A stretch of DNA of 64,000 nt from an uncultured Paracoccaceae bacterium (lineage in GTDB: Bacteria; Pseudomonadota; Alphaproteobacteria; Rhodobacterales; Rhodobacteraceae), in the NCBI GenBank assembly GCA_934500835.1, contig CAKSTR010000001.1, forward strand, positions 372,001 through 436,000, given 5' to 3'. Numbering within the stretch: the stretch's first letter is position 1; each line of letters opens with the position of its first letter. The notes beneath the pieces were generated by a model. That model saw nothing but the letters and a program-made list of their open reading frames with translations, was not told where the DNA came from and did not search any database. Shown in pieces: positions 35,589-44,200 of the stretch. A program made the translations under genes and the position numbers.

Positions 35589-36159
35589 GACGCCGCTGCA
35601 CCGGCTGCCCGCCGGGACCAAGCTGGCGGCGCTGGCGGTCTTCACGCTGATCCTGTTCCGGCTGGCCTCGCCCCTGGCGCTGATGGCCGCGCTGGCGCTG
35701 GTCGCCGCGCTGCACCTGCCCTGGGGCGGGCGGTTCACGGCTCACGCCCTGCGGATGCTGCGGCCACTCTGGCCCTTCGTGCTGGTGGTGGCGGTCTGGC
35801 ATCTCTGGATCCGGGATCTTGAGGCCGGGCTGACGCTCCTGACCCGCATGGTCAGCGCAGTTGCCGCGGCCAATCTTGTCACGATGACGACGCGGCTGTC
35901 CGACATGCTGGCGGTGTTCGAGACCCTGGCCCGCCCGCTGTCGCCGATTCTGCCGCCCAGACGGCTGGCGCTGGCTTTCGCGCTGGTGATCCGCTTCATC
36001 CCCACCCTGTCCGAGCGCACGGCCCTTCTGGCACAGGCCTGGCGCGCCCGCAGCCCGCGTCGCGGCGGCTGGCGGCTGGTGGTGCCGGCGACGCTGGCCG
36101 CCCTCGACAATGCCGATCAGGCAGCCGAGGCCTTGCGCGCAAGGGGCGGGACCGACTAG
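35563..36159 (+). CDS. bioN: Biotin ECF transporter T component
   Basis: 198 residues with about five membrane helices. The C-terminal coupling motif A-Q-A-W-R-A-R is present near residue 152-158 and a second A-L-R-A-R-G at the end, matching the two A-R-G-like coupling motifs of EcfT proteins. ATG 35563 lies inside the end of bioM. It joins the ATPase BioM to the substrate-binding subunit BioY in the inner membrane. Compact length fits BioN. Confidence 0.88.
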   Translation: MLTLTSPVETPLHRLPAGTKLAALAVFTLILFRLASPLALMAALALVAALHLPWGGRFTAHALRMLRPLWPFVLVVAVWHLWIRDLEAGLTLLTRMVSAVAAANLVTMTTRLSDMLAVFETLARPLSPILPPRRLALAFALVIRFIPTLSERTALLAQAWRARSPRRGGWRLVVPATLAALDNADQAAEALRARGGTD

Positions 36160-36218
36160 AGAATTGCTGCAATGCCGCAAGCCAGCGCCAGCGCGGACCC
36201 CGTTGAAGGAATACCATC

Positions 36219-36791
36219 ATGGAACGCAACCTCACCCATATCGCCCTTTTCGCCGCCCTTGTGGCCATTCTGGGCTTTGTGCCGCAAATCACCCTTGCGG
36301 GCGGCGTGCCGATCACCGCGCAATCTTTGGGCATCATGCTGTGCGGCACCGTGCTTGGTGCCAGACGGGGGGCACTTGCCGTTCTGCTGTTCCTTGCGCT
36401 GGTCGCCGCCGGCCTGCCGCTTCTGTCGGGCGGCCGCGGCGGCATCGGGGTCTTTGCCGGCCCCTCGGTCGGCTACATCATCGGCTTCCCCATTGCCGCC
36501 TTTGCCGCCGGCTGGATCATGGAGCGGACCACGATGGCGGTCGGCCTTGCCGCCGGTGCCGCCTCGGTCATCGGCGGGATCGCGGTGCTTTACGCCTTCG
36601 GCATCCCCGGCATGGCGATCATGCTGGACAAAACCCTGCCCGAGGCCGTGATGCTGGGCATGGCCTTCCTGCCCGGCGACGTGCTGAAGGCGGTGCTGGC
36701 GGGCTTTGTGACGCAGGGCATCGCCCGAATGCGCCCCGGCTCTCTGTTGTCCCGCCCCGAGGCCGGGGTTTCGTCGGAAGCCTTCCGCTGA
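36219..36791 (+). CDS. bioY: BioY, biotin-specific S component
   Basis: 190 residues, six predicted membrane helices. BioY landmarks include P-Q-I-T-L-A-G-G-V-P-I-T-A-Q-S-L-G near residue 23-39 and G-L-P-L-L-S-G-G-R-G-G-I-G-V-F-A-G-P-S-V-G-Y near 66-87 (listed as key residues), which form the biotin pocket. With BioMN it imports biotin, the cofactor of PccA. GAAGGA in front of the ATG supports the start. A strong terminator follows. Confidence 0.94.
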   Translation: MERNLTHIALFAALVAILGFVPQITLAGGVPITAQSLGIMLCGTVLGARRGALAVLLFLALVAAGLPLLSGGRGGIGVFAGPSVGYIIGFPIAAFAAGWIMERTTMAVGLAAGAASVIGGIAVLYAFGIPGMAIMLDKTLPEAVMLGMAFLPGDVLKAVLAGFVTQGIARMRPGSLLSRPEAGVSSEAFR

Positions 36792-36813
36792 GCACCCGAA
36801 TGACCGAAGGAAG

Positions 36814-36850
36814 AACGGCCCCGCAGGTTCTGCCGGGCCGTTTCTCTTTT
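36814..36850 (+). terminator. bioMNY terminator
   Basis: AACGGCCC (36814-36821) pairs with GGGCCGTT (36835-36842), and the inner GCAG-GTT-CTGC extends the stem. TCTCTTTT follows. This is a classical intrinsic terminator between convergent bioY and thiolase genes. Confidence 0.85.
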
Positions 36851-36890
36851 GATCCGGGCCTTCTGCCTGCCGCTTCTCTCCAAGAGACGG

Positions 36891-38006
36891 TCACGGGGTG
36901 GCTGGCCCGGCTGCCGGAGGCTGGCCCGCCGCCAGAACGATCGCGGCCCCGATCCCCCCGGCCGAGGCGATGGCGGCCAGACCATGCCCTGCCTGCAGGT
37001 CGTGGAAAAGCCGCACGGCAAGGACCGCGCCCGAGGCCCCGATCGGATGCCCGCGCGCCAGCGCCCCCCCCTTCGGATTGACGATCTGCCGGGCCAGCCC
37101 GGCGCCATCAATGCAGGCGATGGCCTGCACGGCATAGGCCTCCATCACCTCGGCCTGCCGCAGGTCGGCAGGGGTCAGGCCGGTCTGCGCCAAGGCCGCC
37201 GCGATGGCCGCAACCGGGGCAAGGCCGGGCTGCAACGGGTCGGCACCCAGGGTCGAACAGCCTGCGATCCGCAGTCCTCTGCCTCGGGCCAGGTCTTCGG
37301 CCACCACCAGAACGAAGGCGGCCGCATCGGCGGCGACAGCGGTATTGGCGGCAGTGACAGGCCCGGTCAGCACCTTGGCCCTGCCTGCCAAAGCGGGCGT
37401 CAGCGCGCGGGTGAAGGCGTCACGCAGCTGCCCCGCAACGGGAACGATCTCTGCGCGGAAATCGGCCGCGGCGGCCCGGCGATGGCTTTCCACCGCATAG
37501 GCGTCCGCCTCGGCCCGGCTGATCCCAAGCCGCTGCGCCAAAGCCGCCGCCGCCTCGGCCATGTCCGGATCACGTCCGGGCCACGGCGTGAAAGGCGCCT
37601 GTTCGTAAGGGGCTGGCGGTCCGCCCTCGGGATCCGGCATGGCGCGAAGAGGGCGCAGCGAATGGCTTTCCGCCCCCCCCGCCAGCACCGCCCGCGCCCG
37701 CCCCGAGGCCACCAGAGCCGCCGCCAGCGCAATGGCGTCAAGCCCCCCGGCGCATTGCCGGTCGATGCTGAGACCCGCCACCCGTTCGGGCAGGCCAGCG
37801 GCCAGCGCAATGCGGCGGGCCGGATTGCCGCCGGCCCCGAGGGCGTTCGCGCAGATCAGCTCATCAACCTCGGCCGGGGCCAGACCGGCATCCGACAACA
37901 CCGCCTGCACGACGGGGGCGGCCAGATCCTCGATCCGCAGCCGGCGGAAGGCGCCGCCTTGCGGGATTACCGCCGTGCGGCGGGCGGCGATGATCTGCGG
38001 CGTCAT
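36891..38006 (-). CDS. Thiolase family protein with altered active site
   Basis: 371 residues, thiolase length. The nucleophile C85 is in D-R-Q-C-A-G-G and the catalytic histidine H320 is in G-G-A-L-A-R-G-H-P-I-G-A-S-G. Two expected residues are changed: the N-E-A-F-A asparagine box reads M-E-A-Y-A, and the second catalytic cysteine (C-x-G-G-G-x-G) reads A-S-A-G-G-I-G near residue 348. It may therefore cleave or condense an unusual acyl-CoA, or act as a hydrolase. It overlaps the ligase gene by 4 bases and faces bioY. The pairing recalls Bacillus yhfS. Substrate unknown. Confidence 0.8.
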   Translation of the reverse strand: MTPQIIAARRTAVIPQGGAFRRLRIEDLAAPVVQAVLSDAGLAPAEVDELICANALGAGGNPARRIALAAGLPERVAGLSIDRQCAGGLDAIALAAALVASGRARAVLAGGAESHSLRPLRAMPDPEGGPPAPYEQAPFTPWPGRDPDMAEAAAALAQRLGISRAEADAYAVESHRRAAAADFRAEIVPVAGQLRDAFTRALTPALAGRAKVLTGPVTAANTAVAADAAAFVLVVAEDLARGRGLRIAGCSTLGADPLQPGLAPVAAIAAALAQTGLTPADLRQAEVMEAYAVQAIACIDGAGLARQIVNPKGGALARGHPIGASGAVLAVRLFHDLQAGHGLAAIASAGGIGAAIVLAAGQPPAAGPATP

Positions 38007-39139
38007 TCCTTGACCCGCAGGGCGGCAAGGTTTGTCTTGCCCGAGGCCGTCACCGGCCAGTCGCTGCGCCAGCGGATGCTGCGCGGCGCTTTCATCGGGC
38101 CAAGGCTGGCGCGCAGGGCGGCAAGGATCGCAGCCTCTTGCGTCGCGTCCCCCATGGCCACCGCCTGCAGCACATGGCCGCGGGCGGGGTCCGGCACCGG
38201 CAGGATCGCGGCGCGCTGGACGCCCGGCAGACTTTCCATCAGGGCCTCGATCGCTTCGGGAAAGACGTTCTGGTCAGCCACCGTCACCATCCGCCCCTTG
38301 CGCCCGCCAAGGTATAGAAAACCGTTTTCGATCCGCCCCATCTCGCCGACCGAAAGCCAGCCGTCGCGCCAGTGCGCCGACCCCGGATCTGAAGCGTAGC
38401 CTTTGAAAAGATAGGGGCTTTTCACCCAGACCTCGCCGTCGCGGATGTCGAGATCGACACCGGGATAGGGCTTTCCGACCGAGTCTGCCGGCGTATCCGC
38501 ATCGGCAAGCGTGATAAAGCTGGCCTCGGCCGCGCCGTAGAACTCACGGACCTTAGCCTGCCGGGCCAGAGTGGTCAGCCGCGCCCGCAAGGCCGGGTCC
38601 AGCTTCGACCCGCCGACCAGAACCAGTCGAAGGCCGGGCATGGCGGCATCCAGCCCGCGCAACTGCGCCGGGGTGGCATACAGCACGTCGACACCCCGCG
38701 CCGCCAGCGCAGACGCCTGCCGGTCGGGGCGCAGCCCTGCCAGCAGGTGAAGTTCGGCCCCGAGATGCGCCGCCTCAAGCGCGCCGTAAAGCGAGAGCGA
38801 ATGATCAAGCGTGCCAAGGACCGCCATGCGCGTGTCCGGGCCAAGGCCGAACAGCCCGGCATTCACCGCGAAGGATCGGGTCCAGCTTTCCACGCTGCGC
38901 GAAATCCTGCGCGGCGTGCCGGTGGAGCCGGAGGTCAGCGTCTCGAACCCCTGCGGGTCCGGCGCGGGGGCGTCCGTCAGGCCGATGCGGAAGCCCTGAC
39001 CCGTGGCCAATGCCGCCCGAAGGGCAGCGCCAGCGGGGTGTGCGGAGATCACGCCTGCCGCAGCGGCGGGGGGCACCCCGGTCCCGTCCGGGCCAACCAG
39101 CCGTGCCGCCGGATGCAGCCCGAAGCGGCTGTCAGCCAT
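38003..39139 (-). CDS. Short AMP-forming acyl-CoA synthetase-like ligase
   Basis: 378 residues, shorter than the usual 500-550 because the N-terminal part is reduced. The P-loop is T-S-G-S-T-G-T-P-R near residue 105, the adenylation motif Y-G-A-A-E-A near 245, G-W-L-S-V-G-E-M-G-R near 295, and the C-terminal catalytic lysine in T-A-S-G-K-T-N-L near 365. The ATG overlaps the aldolase stop by 8 bases; upstream in-frame extension lies inside the aldolase gene. It probably makes the CoA ester used by the thiolase next door. Similar in place to Bacillus yhfT beside bioY. Confidence 0.82.
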   Translation of the reverse strand: MADSRFGLHPAARLVGPDGTGVPPAAAAGVISAHPAGAALRAALATGQGFRIGLTDAPAPDPQGFETLTSGSTGTPRRISRSVESWTRSFAVNAGLFGLGPDTRMAVLGTLDHSLSLYGALEAAHLGAELHLLAGLRPDRQASALAARGVDVLYATPAQLRGLDAAMPGLRLVLVGGSKLDPALRARLTTLARQAKVREFYGAAEASFITLADADTPADSVGKPYPGVDLDIRDGEVWVKSPYLFKGYASDPGSAHWRDGWLSVGEMGRIENGFLYLGGRKGRMVTVADQNVFPEAIEALMESLPGVQRAAILPVPDPARGHVLQAVAMGDATQEAAILAALRASLGPMKAPRSIRWRSDWPVTASGKTNLAALRVKE

Positions 39140-39905
39140 CGCCGCGGCCAAAGCCCTTGGCCAGCCCGACCGCCGCCGCGCGCAGCAGCGCCATGTCGAC
39201 GCCAACAGCGGTGAAGCTGGTGCCAAGCTCGATGCAGCGGCGCGCAAAAGATTGATCCAGCGTCAGAATCCCGGAGGGCACACCGACGGCCTTCAACCGC
39301 AGGATGGCCTCTTCGACCTTGGCGATCACGTCGGGATGACCGGCGTTGCCCGGATGGCCAAGGCTGGCGGCAAGGTCCGAGGGACCGATGAAGACCGCAT
39401 GCACCCCGTCCACCGTGGCGATCTCTTCGATATGGGCCACCGCCTCGCCGGTCTCGACCTGCACGATCAGGCACAGTTCTTCCTCGGCGCGTTTGACATA
39501 GTCCTTGACGGCGCCGAAGCGGCTGGCCCGCGTCATTCCCGAGACGCCGCGGATGCCGCGCGGGGCATAGCGCATGGCGCGGACGGCGGCCTCGGCCTCG
39601 GCCCGGGTCTGGACATAGGGCAGAAGCAGGGTCTGCGCCCCAAGGTCCAGCGCGCGTTTGATCAGCACGGTGTCATTGGCCTGCGGGCGCACCACCGGGG
39701 CGACGGGATAGGGCGCCACCGCCTGCAGCATCGCCATCAGGTCGGGGATGTCGGTCAGCGAATGTTCGGTATCGAGAACCATCCAGTCAAAGCCGGCCCC
39801 GGCAAGCAGTTCCGGCACCACTGCGCCGGGGATGGTGTTCCAGATCCCGATCTGCTGCTTTCCCGCTTCGAGACCGCGCTTGAAGGTATTGATCGGCAAT
39901 GTCAT
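39132..39905 (-). CDS. HpcH/HpaI family aldolase
   Basis: 257 residues. Class II metal-dependent aldolase signatures: V-L-D-T-E-H-S near residue 43-49 (catalytic H), R-P-Q-A-N-D near 73-78, Q-V-E-T-G-E-A near 147-153 (metal glutamate) and F-I-G-P-S-D-L-A near 171-178 (metal aspartate). Members split 4-hydroxy-2-oxo acids such as 2-keto-3-deoxy-glucarate or 4-hydroxy-2-oxoheptanedioate to pyruvate and an aldehyde. The ATG overlaps the aroQ stop (ATGA), placing it in the aroQ-ligase-thiolase operon. Confidence 0.87.
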   Translation of the reverse strand: MTLPINTFKRGLEAGKQQIGIWNTIPGAVVPELLAGAGFDWMVLDTEHSLTDIPDLMAMLQAVAPYPVAPVVRPQANDTVLIKRALDLGAQTLLLPYVQTRAEAEAAVRAMRYAPRGIRGVSGMTRASRFGAVKDYVKRAEEELCLIVQVETGEAVAHIEEIATVDGVHAVFIGPSDLAASLGHPGNAGHPDVIAKVEEAILRLKAVGVPSGILTLDQSFARRCIELGTSFTAVGVDMALLRAAAVGLAKGFGRGDG

Positions 39906-40339
39906 TTCTTCACCAACGTAGCCATGCGCCGCAGCGCAAGAAGATAGCCTTCTGTCCCGAAACCCGCGATCACCCCATCCGCACGCGTCGAGACATAGGA
40001 GTGATGGCGGAAGGCCTCGCGCTTGTGGATGTTCGAGATGTGCACTTCCAGCACCGGGCCTTCGAAGGCGTGCAGCGCGTCGAGGATGGCAACCGACGTA
40101 TGCGAATAGGCGCCGGGGTTGATGATGATCCCGGCGGCGGTGCCGCGGGCGGTCTGGATATGGTCGACCAAAGCGCCTTCATGGTTGGATTGATGGGCCA
40201 CCAGATCCAGCCCCAGATCGTGCCCAAGCGCCTGCACGGCGGCGACCACATCGGCCAGCGTCTCGCGCCCGTAGATCTCGGGCTGACGCTGGCCCAGAAG
40301 GTTCAGGTTCGGGCCGTTCAACAGCAGGATCTGCGTCAT
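39902..40339 (-). CDS. aroQ: 3-dehydroquinate dehydratase, type II
   Basis: 145 residues. The ATG at 40339 begins [16 protein letters not shown], the invariant AroQ start. Further landmarks are [16 protein letters not shown] and [11 protein letters not shown], which hold the catalytic residues. It converts 3-dehydroquinate to 3-dehydroshikimate. In many proteobacteria accB-accC follow aroQ; here an aldolase, ligase and thiolase follow with overlapping ends, an unusual order. Confidence 0.95.
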   Translation of the reverse strand: MTQILLLNGPNLNLLGQRQPEIYGRETLADVVAAVQALGHDLGLDLVAHQSNHEGALVDHIQTARGTAAGIIINPGAYSHTSVAILDALHAFEGPVLEVHISNIHKREAFRHHSYVSTRADGVIAGFGTEGYLLALRRMATLVKK

Positions 40340-40406
40340 CACCGGGGTTCCCTTGCGGCATCGCGCAAACCTTAGCGCATCGGTCCCCCGGGGCAAGGGT
40401 CGACAG

Positions 40407-40441
40407 AAAAAGACGACCCCCCGCCGTGGCGAAAGGGTCGT
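40407..40441 (-). terminator. metF terminator
   Basis: On the minus strand ACGACCC/GGGTCGT (40435-40441 and 40413-40419) forms a stem followed by five T residues (40407-40411 complement). It lies 35-69 bp after the metF stop and separates metF from aroQ. Confidence 0.75.
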
Positions 40442-40475
40442 TCAGGGAGACAGGGATACCCCCAAAGTATTGTTT

Positions 40476-41342
40476 TCAGGCAACCTTCTCCAGTGCCACC
40501 GGCGGCTGGATGCCAAGCGCCCGCACCACTTCACGCGTCATCTGCGGGCGGTTGAGCGTGTAGAAATGCAGATCCTGCACCCCGCCCTCGATCAGCCGGT
40601 CGCAAAGCTGGGTGGCATGGGCCAGGGCGTAAAGTTCCTCCCGGCCATCGGCGATGGCGCGGGTAAAGGCCTCGTCCAGCCGCTTCGGAACGGCGGACCC
40701 GCAGCGCAGGGCGAACTTGCGCGCGCCCTCCCAGGAGATGATCGGCAGGATGCCCGGGATGATCGGGGCGCTGATGCCGGCCTTGGCGCAGGCATCGCGG
40801 AACCGGAAGAAGGTATCGGCCTCAAAGAAGAACTGGGTCATGGCGCTGGTGGCGCCGGCGTCGATCTTGCGTTTCAGCCAGTCCACATCGGCTGCGGTAT
40901 CGGCGCTGTCGGGATGCGGCTCGGGGTAGGCCCCGACGCGGATCTTGAACTTGCCGGTGTCGGCCAGCGCCTGAACCAGTTCGACCGAGGAGGCAAAGCC
41001 CTCGGGATGCGGGGTGAAGCGGGTGGCGCCCTTGGGCGCATCGCCGCGCAGGGCGACGATCTCGGTCACGCCGGCTGCGGCGTAAGAGTCAGCGATTTCA
41101 AGCGTTTCCGCCTTGGTCGCATCAACGCAGGTCAGATGCGCCGCAACGTTCAGCCCGTAGTTGCGATGGATCGTCCCCACCGCCTCATGCGTCAGCTTGC
41201 GGGTGGTGCCGCCGGCGCCATAGGTGACCGAGACGAATTCGGGCTGCATCGGGGCCAGCGCCTGAACGGTCTCCCACAGCCGGAACGAGGCGTCCAGCGT
41301 TTGCGGGGGGAAGAACTCGAAACTGATGCGCGGCGTGGTCAT
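40476..41342 (-). CDS. metF: 5,10-methylenetetrahydrofolate reductase
   Basis: 288 residues. ATG 41342 starts M-T-T-P-R-I-S-F-E-F-F-P-P, the MetF beginning. TIM-barrel landmarks are V-S-V-T-Y-G-A-G-G near residue 40, A-L-R-G-D near 95-99, and the Q-F-F-F-E loop near 175-179. It reduces methylene-THF to methyl-THF with FADH2 for methionine synthesis. Divergent from the LysR-type metR-like gene across 87 bp containing a MetR-like box. No metH is in the window. Confidence 0.95.
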   Translation of the reverse strand: MTTPRISFEFFPPQTLDASFRLWETVQALAPMQPEFVSVTYGAGGTTRKLTHEAVGTIHRNYGLNVAAHLTCVDATKAETLEIADSYAAAGVTEIVALRGDAPKGATRFTPHPEGFASSVELVQALADTGKFKIRVGAYPEPHPDSADTAADVDWLKRKIDAGATSAMTQFFFEADTFFRFRDACAKAGISAPIIPGILPIISWEGARKFALRCGSAVPKRLDEAFTRAIADGREELYALAHATQLCDRLIEGGVQDLHFYTLNRPQMTREVVRALGIQPPVALEKVA

Positions 41343-41368
41343 GGTCTGGCTCCTTTGACGCCCCCTTG

Positions 41369-41398
41369 TCTCACACCGGCGAACGTGAGACCAATTCA
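41369..41398. promoter_or_regulatory. Candidate MetR box between metF and the LysR gene
   Basis: An inverted repeat TCTCAC (41369-41374) / GTGAGA (41385-41390) overlaps TGAGACCAATTCA (41386-41398), one mismatch from the TGAA-N5-TTCA MetR consensus. Position between divergent genes fits control of both. Confidence 0.5.
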
Positions 41399-41429
41399 TA
41401 GTTTTCAGCATCATTATGAGGATCACCGC

Positions 41430-42338
41430 ATGTATATCGAGCTTCGCCACCTGCGGACGATCCGGGCGATCCATCAGGCGGGCGGGCTGGCAAGGGCGGC
41501 GGACCTGCTGAACATGACCCAATCCGCCCTGAGCCATCAGGTGGCGGGACTCGAGGATCAGGCCGGGATGGAGCTTTTCGTGCGGCGCTCGAAACCGATG
41601 CGGCTGTCGTCGGCGGGACACAGGATGTTGCGGGCGGCGGAGCGTATCCTGCCAGAGATAGATGCGATGGAAGAGGAATTCCGTGCCCTGCGCGCCGGCA
41701 AGACCGGCCGGCTGCATATCGCCATCGAATGCCATGCCTGTTTCGACTGGCTCTTTCCGGTGCTGGAACTGTTCCGCCACGCCTGGCCCGAGGTGGATGT
41801 GGACATCCGCGCCGGTTTCGCCTTCGACGCCTTCCCCGCCCTGAACCGCGAAGAAGTCGATCTGGTGATCACCTCGGAGTCCGGGCCGATGTCCGGCGTG
41901 GCCTTCAACCCGCTGTTCGACTATCATCCGACCTTCGTCGCTGCATCCGGCAATCCATTGGCTGCAAAGGATTATATTCAGGCCGAGGACTTCCGCGACC
42001 AGATCCTGATCACCTATCCGGTCAGCCGCGACAAGCTGGACGTGTTCAGCGAGATCCTGACCCCCGCCAAGGTGGAGCCGCGCGGCCATCGCACGGCGGA
42101 ACTGACGGCGGTGATCCTGATGCTGGTCGGGTCGGGGCGCGGGGTGGCGGTGCTGCCCGACTGGGTGATGCGCGAGGTGAAGGCGAACGCCGACTATGTC
42201 ACCCGTCCGCTGGGGCCGGAGCCGGTGACCAAGCGCATGTATGGCGCCACCCGCGAGGAGGACGCGGCCAAGCCCTTTGTCGCGCATTTCCTGCGGCTGG
42301 CGCGGTCCGAGCCGGTGAAGTTGCAGCGCGGCGGATAA
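41430..42338 (+). CDS. metR: MetR-like LysR-family regulator
   Basis: 302 residues. N-terminal winged helix: M-Y-I-E-L-R-H-L-R-T-I-R-A-I, then A-A-D-L-L-N-M-T-Q-S-A-L-S-H-Q (key residues of the recognition helix). The effector domain follows from about 90, with I-A-I-E-C-H-A-C-F-D-W, resembling MetR, which senses homocysteine. ATG 41430 follows GAGGATCACC. Divergent position from metF supports a role in methionine synthesis. The symbol is by analogy. Confidence 0.83.
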   Translation: MYIELRHLRTIRAIHQAGGLARAADLLNMTQSALSHQVAGLEDQAGMELFVRRSKPMRLSSAGHRMLRAAERILPEIDAMEEEFRALRAGKTGRLHIAIECHACFDWLFPVLELFRHAWPEVDVDIRAGFAFDAFPALNREEVDLVITSESGPMSGVAFNPLFDYHPTFVAASGNPLAAKDYIQAEDFRDQILITYPVSRDKLDVFSEILTPAKVEPRGHRTAELTAVILMLVGSGRGVAVLPDWVMREVKANADYVTRPLGPEPVTKRMYGATREEDAAKPFVAHFLRLARSEPVKLQRGG

Positions 42339-42654
42339 CCCGTTGCGTCCGCAGCATTAATCCCCAACCACCCCCCCGCTGGCAAGGTATGCGCCACGTC
42401 TGGCGCACGTAGGATCCGGGTATGACAAAGGTATGACGTGCCCTTGCGCGCCGCCGCGTTAACCGCGTGCTGGCGAATCATCCGCAGGCGGGGCAGACTG
42501 CGCGGATGATGTTCGAACGGAACCTCGCATTTGGCCCTGTCTTTGCCCTGCGTGACGCGCAGGGCTGACCCGAAGGCACATCTCCCTCTGGTCCGCCTTG
42601 AAAGCCCCGGCGCTGCCTGCGCCTGACTGACCTTTCCGGACCCGGACCCTTCGC
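42339..42654. other. 316 bp interval with hairpins, no gene
   Basis: No plausible CDS. Hairpins at 42390-42407 (TGCGCCA-N4-TGGCGCA) and around 42548-42566 (CCCTGCG ... CGCAGGG) are present. A GTTCGAAC at 42511 looks like a T-loop but no tRNA can be folded around it. Confidence 0.55.
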
Positions 42655-44184
42655 ATGAGCCTGATCGCCACCCGCGCCCTGTCGCTGACCCTTGGCCAAC
42701 CGCTGTTCGCGGGCCTTTCCTTCACCCTGCATCCCGGCGACCGGCTGGGCCTTGTCGCCGCCAACGGCCGGGGCAAGTCCAGCCTGCTGGCGCTGCTGGC
42801 GGGCAGCGCCGAACCGACCGGCGGCGAGATCACCCGCGCCCGCGGCCTGACGCTTGCCCATGTGACCCAGGAGGTGCCCGCGCGCCTTCTGCCCCTGACG
42901 CTGGCCGAGGCGGTCGAAGAGGCCGTGCCCGGCGAAGACTGGCGTGCCGGCGTCGCGCTGGATGCGCTTGAGGTTCCGTGGGATCTGCGCGACCGGCCCC
43001 TTTCGCAGCTGTCGGGGGGCTGGCAGCGCACGGCCCTGCTGGCCCGGGCAGCCGTGGCCGAGCCTGACCTCTACCTTCTGGACGAACCGACCAACCATCT
43101 GGACCTGTCGCGGATCGGCATCCTGCAGCGCTGGCTGAAGGACCTGCCCAAGTCCGCCGGGGTGATCCTGACCAGCCATGACCGCGCCTTTCTGGACGCG
43201 GCCTGCACCCGGACACTGTTCCTGCGGCCAGAGACCAGCCGCGACTTCGCCCTGCCCTATTCGCGCGCCCGCCAGGCGCTGGACGAGGCCGATGCCGCCG
43301 ATGTCCGCAAGCATGACAACGATCTGGCCAGGGCCGACCAGTTGCGGCGGCAGGCGGCCAGGCTGAAGAACATCGGCATCAACTCGGGGTCCGACCTGCT
43401 GGTGGTGAAGACCAGGCAGCTGACCGAACGGGCCGAAAGGATCGAAGCGGCGGCCCGGGCCGCCCACAAGGAGCGGTCTGCCGGCGCGATCCGGCTCGAC
43501 TCGGCCGAGGCGCGGGCAAGGGCGCTTCTGGCGCTGGACAATGCCGAGGTGATGGCGCCGGACGGGCGGCTTCTGTTCCGCACCGGGCAGAAATGGATCG
43601 GCCCCGGCGATCGCGTGGTGGTGCTGGGACCGAACGGCGCGGGCAAGACGCAGCTGGTGCGGGCAGTGCTGTCCGCCTGTCAGGGGACAGGTCTGGGGGC
43701 GGCTCTGGGGGCACCTCTGGGGGCAGCGGGCGCCATCCGGCCCGCCACCAGCCTGCGATTGGGCCATGCCGGCCAGATGCTGGAAGAGCTGGACCCGAAG
43801 GCCACCCCCTTCGCTCTGGTCACCGCGCATGTCGCCGACCAGACAGCCCGCGGCCAGCTGGCCGGCGCAGGGATCGCGCCCGACTGGCAGGCCCGCCCCA
43901 TCGCGGCCCTGTCGGGCGGGCAGCGCGCGCGGCTGATGCTGCTGCTTTTGCGCCTGCGCCGGCCGAACTTCTACCTTCTGGACGAACCCACGAACCATCT
44001 GGACATCGAAGGCCAGGAGGCGCTGGAGGCCGAGTTGCAGACCCAGGGGGCCGGCGCCCTTCTGGTCAGCCACGACCGCGCCTTCATCCGCGCGACCGGC
44101 ACAAGGTTCTGGTGCATCCGCGGGCAAAGGCTGGAGGAACTGGACGGCCCCGAGGATTTCTTCCAGGCCGAGGTTGGCAGCTAG
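42655..44184 (+). CDS. ABC-F family ATPase (Uup/Ybit type)
   Basis: 509 residues with two ABC domains and no membrane part. Domain 1: N-G-R-G-K-S-S near residue 40, L-S-G-G-W-Q-R, L-L-D-E-P-T-N-H-L-D near 140. A linker (about 200-290) of charged helices follows. Domain 2: G-P-N-G-A-G-K-T near 327, L-S-G-G-Q-R-A-R, L-L-D-E-P-T-N-H-L-D near 440. ABC-F proteins act on the ribosome; which subgroup cannot be settled. In domain 1 N-G-R-G-K-S replaces the usual N-G-A-G-K-S, a mild change. Confidence 0.88.
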   Translation: MSLIATRALSLTLGQPLFAGLSFTLHPGDRLGLVAANGRGKSSLLALLAGSAEPTGGEITRARGLTLAHVTQEVPARLLPLTLAEAVEEAVPGEDWRAGVALDALEVPWDLRDRPLSQLSGGWQRTALLARAAVAEPDLYLLDEPTNHLDLSRIGILQRWLKDLPKSAGVILTSHDRAFLDAACTRTLFLRPETSRDFALPYSRARQALDEADAADVRKHDNDLARADQLRRQAARLKNIGINSGSDLLVVKTRQLTERAERIEAAARAAHKERSAGAIRLDSAEARARALLALDNAEVMAPDGRLLFRTGQKWIGPGDRVVVLGPNGAGKTQLVRAVLSACQGTGLGAALGAPLGAAGAIRPATSLRLGHAGQMLEELDPKATPFALVTAHVADQTARGQLAGAGIAPDWQARPIAALSGGQRARLMLLLLRLRRPNFYLLDEPTNHLDIEGQEALEAELQTQGAGALLVSHDRAFIRATGTRFWCIRGQRLEELDGPEDFFQAEVGS

Positions 44185-44200
44185 AACCGCCCTGCCCGCC

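Noticed and set aside
42500..42530. GTTCGAAC resembling a tRNA T loop
   Set aside because: No acceptor, D or anticodon stems can be drawn around it.
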